Below are positions 63,420 through 64,000 of a DNA stretch of 64,000 bases, piece after piece. Position 1 is the first letter of the stretch; each line of letters starts with the position of its first letter. The translations under genes were made by a program, and so were the position numbers. The notes under the pieces were generated by a model. The model worked only from the letters and a program-made list of their open reading frames with translations, made no database searches and was not told the DNA's origin. The DNA lies in assembly GCA_030426685.1 (NCBI GenBank), contig JAUHYC010000011.1, positions 1 through 64,000 on the forward strand. Reading direction: 5' to 3'. The stretch comes from Alphaproteobacteria bacterium. GTDB taxonomy: Bacteria > Pseudomonadota > Alphaproteobacteria > Rhodobacterales > Rhodobacteraceae.

Positions 63420-64000
63420 CGCGCATCTCGGACGTATCGACAGACAGGCCAAATGTCGTCGCCAGCCAGAGCATCAACCGCTCACCCGGCCCCATCTCGG
63501 CGCGGACCCGCAGCACTTCGCGGGCCATCGCCGGACGGTCGGTAATCAACCCGTCGACCCCCATCGAAGCCATAGCTGACATCTGCAGAGGATCGTTTAC
63601 CGTCCAGACATAGATGTCTTTGCCTGCCTCATGAACCGAGCGGATCAGACCCGGTGAAACCGTCGCCGCGTTCACAGCGACAAAGTCACCCTCAAGCCCA
63701 GACAAGTCACCAATCGCAGTCGCGGCCAGAACCCCTGCCCGCCAATCGGGGCGCAGCGCTTTCATCTTCTGCACCGCCGGGTATTTCAGCGACATGGTGG
63801 CAATGTCATCCTGCATCCCCAACTCTTCGACGATGGCTGCAACGCGATTCTCCAGATCAACGTCATGGCCGTAATATTTCAACTCGATTATGACCTTGGC
63901 CCTGCCGCTCGCGGCGGCCAGTACATCATGCAATGTCGGCGCACGTTCCGAGGCGTAATCCGGGCCGAACCAGCTGCCGATATCAATCTCGGCCACATCC
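63406..64000 (-). CDS. Glycerophosphodiester phosphodiesterase, C-terminal part
   Basis: The gene runs off the window end; about 198 residues are visible. GDPD-barrel features include IELKYYGHD with a metal-binding Glu and Lys, VAVNAATVSPGLIRSVHEAG, the WTVND block and VDGLITDRPAMAREVL near the end. The N-terminal HR/HD catalytic region is not visible. The enzyme hydrolyses glycerophosphodiesters, the products of complete phospholipid deacylation. It overlaps the PLA2-motif gene by 14 bp. Confidence 0.88.
   Translation of the reverse strand, partial: DVAEIDIGSWFGPDYASERAPTLHDVLAAASGRAKVIIELKYYGHDVDLENRVAAIVEELGMQDDIATMSLKYPAVQKMKALRPDWRAGVLAATAIGDLSGLEGDFVAVNAATVSPGLIRSVHEAGKDIYVWTVNDPLQMSAMASMGVDGLITDRPAMAREVLRVRAEMGPGERLMLWLATTFGLSVDTSEMRDESP

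Overview
The window is GC-rich (roughly 60-65% by eye), densely coding DNA from an alphaproteobacterium, most likely a marine Rhodobacterales (Roseobacter-group) chromosome. The basis is the gene content: the sdh, mdh, sucCD, sucA, sucB, lpd run of TCA-cycle genes, four ethylmalonyl-CoA pathway enzymes, a LuxR/LuxI pair, an H-NS/HvrA-type protein, an aa3-type cytochrome oxidase subunit IV, TIGR02302, ETF-QO, and many short hypothetical proteins of a kind I recall from roseobacters. I see no rRNA, tRNA, CRISPR array, prophage or transposase.

Region 1 (1-1.1 kb): the first codons of a LuxI-type acyl-homoserine-lactone synthase, its LuxR regulator and a short overlapping gene, with perfect palindromes at the luxR-luxI junction and a CtrA-like TTAA-N7-TTAA site upstream. 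Region 2 (1.2-8.6 kb): crotonyl-CoA carboxylase/reductase and a PlsB-like acyltransferase on the minus strand; ethylmalonyl-CoA mutase, an H-NS-like protein and purine nucleoside phosphorylase on the plus strand; then a DUF1989 protein and two small genes. Region 3 (8.7-15.7 kb, minus): sdhCDAB, a DUF1194 protein, and a compact run mcl2-nnrU-DUF1737-mch, so succinate dehydrogenase sits beside ethylmalonyl-CoA pathway steps. Region 4 (15.8-27.9 kb, mostly plus): mdh, sucC, sucD, sucA, sucB and lpd, interleaved with small secreted or membrane genes and two REP-like palindromes. The sdh and suc promoter regions carry the same composite operator: two GTGATCAC palindromes exactly 21 bp apart.

Region 5 (27.9-39.4 kb): a TetR/quinone-reductase-like pair with three operator palindromes, a PPOX-fold protein, plsC, ftsX and ftsE, a zinc-ribbon membrane protein, TIGR02302, lysA, two tiny lipoproteins, argH and a TlpA-type thioredoxin. 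Region 6 (39.5-48.4 kb): small hypotheticals, a sterol-desaturase-family enzyme, an EAL protein, the polyhydroxybutyrate genes phaA and phaB (each preceded by a CTGC-N3/4-GCAG motif like the PhaR site), a 36-residue gene, a LysR/YddG pair, YdcH, a TrmN6-like methyltransferase and DUF2007. Region 7 (48.5-56.5 kb): polyprenyl synthase, ispE, a TPR protein, ETF-QO, soxR with a VOC protein, and greA. Region 8 (56.5-64 kb): molybdenum-cofactor genes moeA-mobB-mobA, an AEC transporter, fdhD, azlCD, a lipoprotein, the cytochrome oxidase subunit IV, a secreted protein with a phospholipase-A2-like CCxxHD motif, and a GDPD that runs off the end.

Taken together the genes describe acetyl-CoA economy: storage (phaAB), assimilation (ccr, ecm, mch, mcl2) and oxidation (TCA cycle, ETF-QO). 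There is no stretch over 300 bp without a gene. The longest gaps are 990-1200, 12078-12281, 42443-42634 and 54807-55043; the first three hold regulatory elements, and in the last I see nothing convincing.
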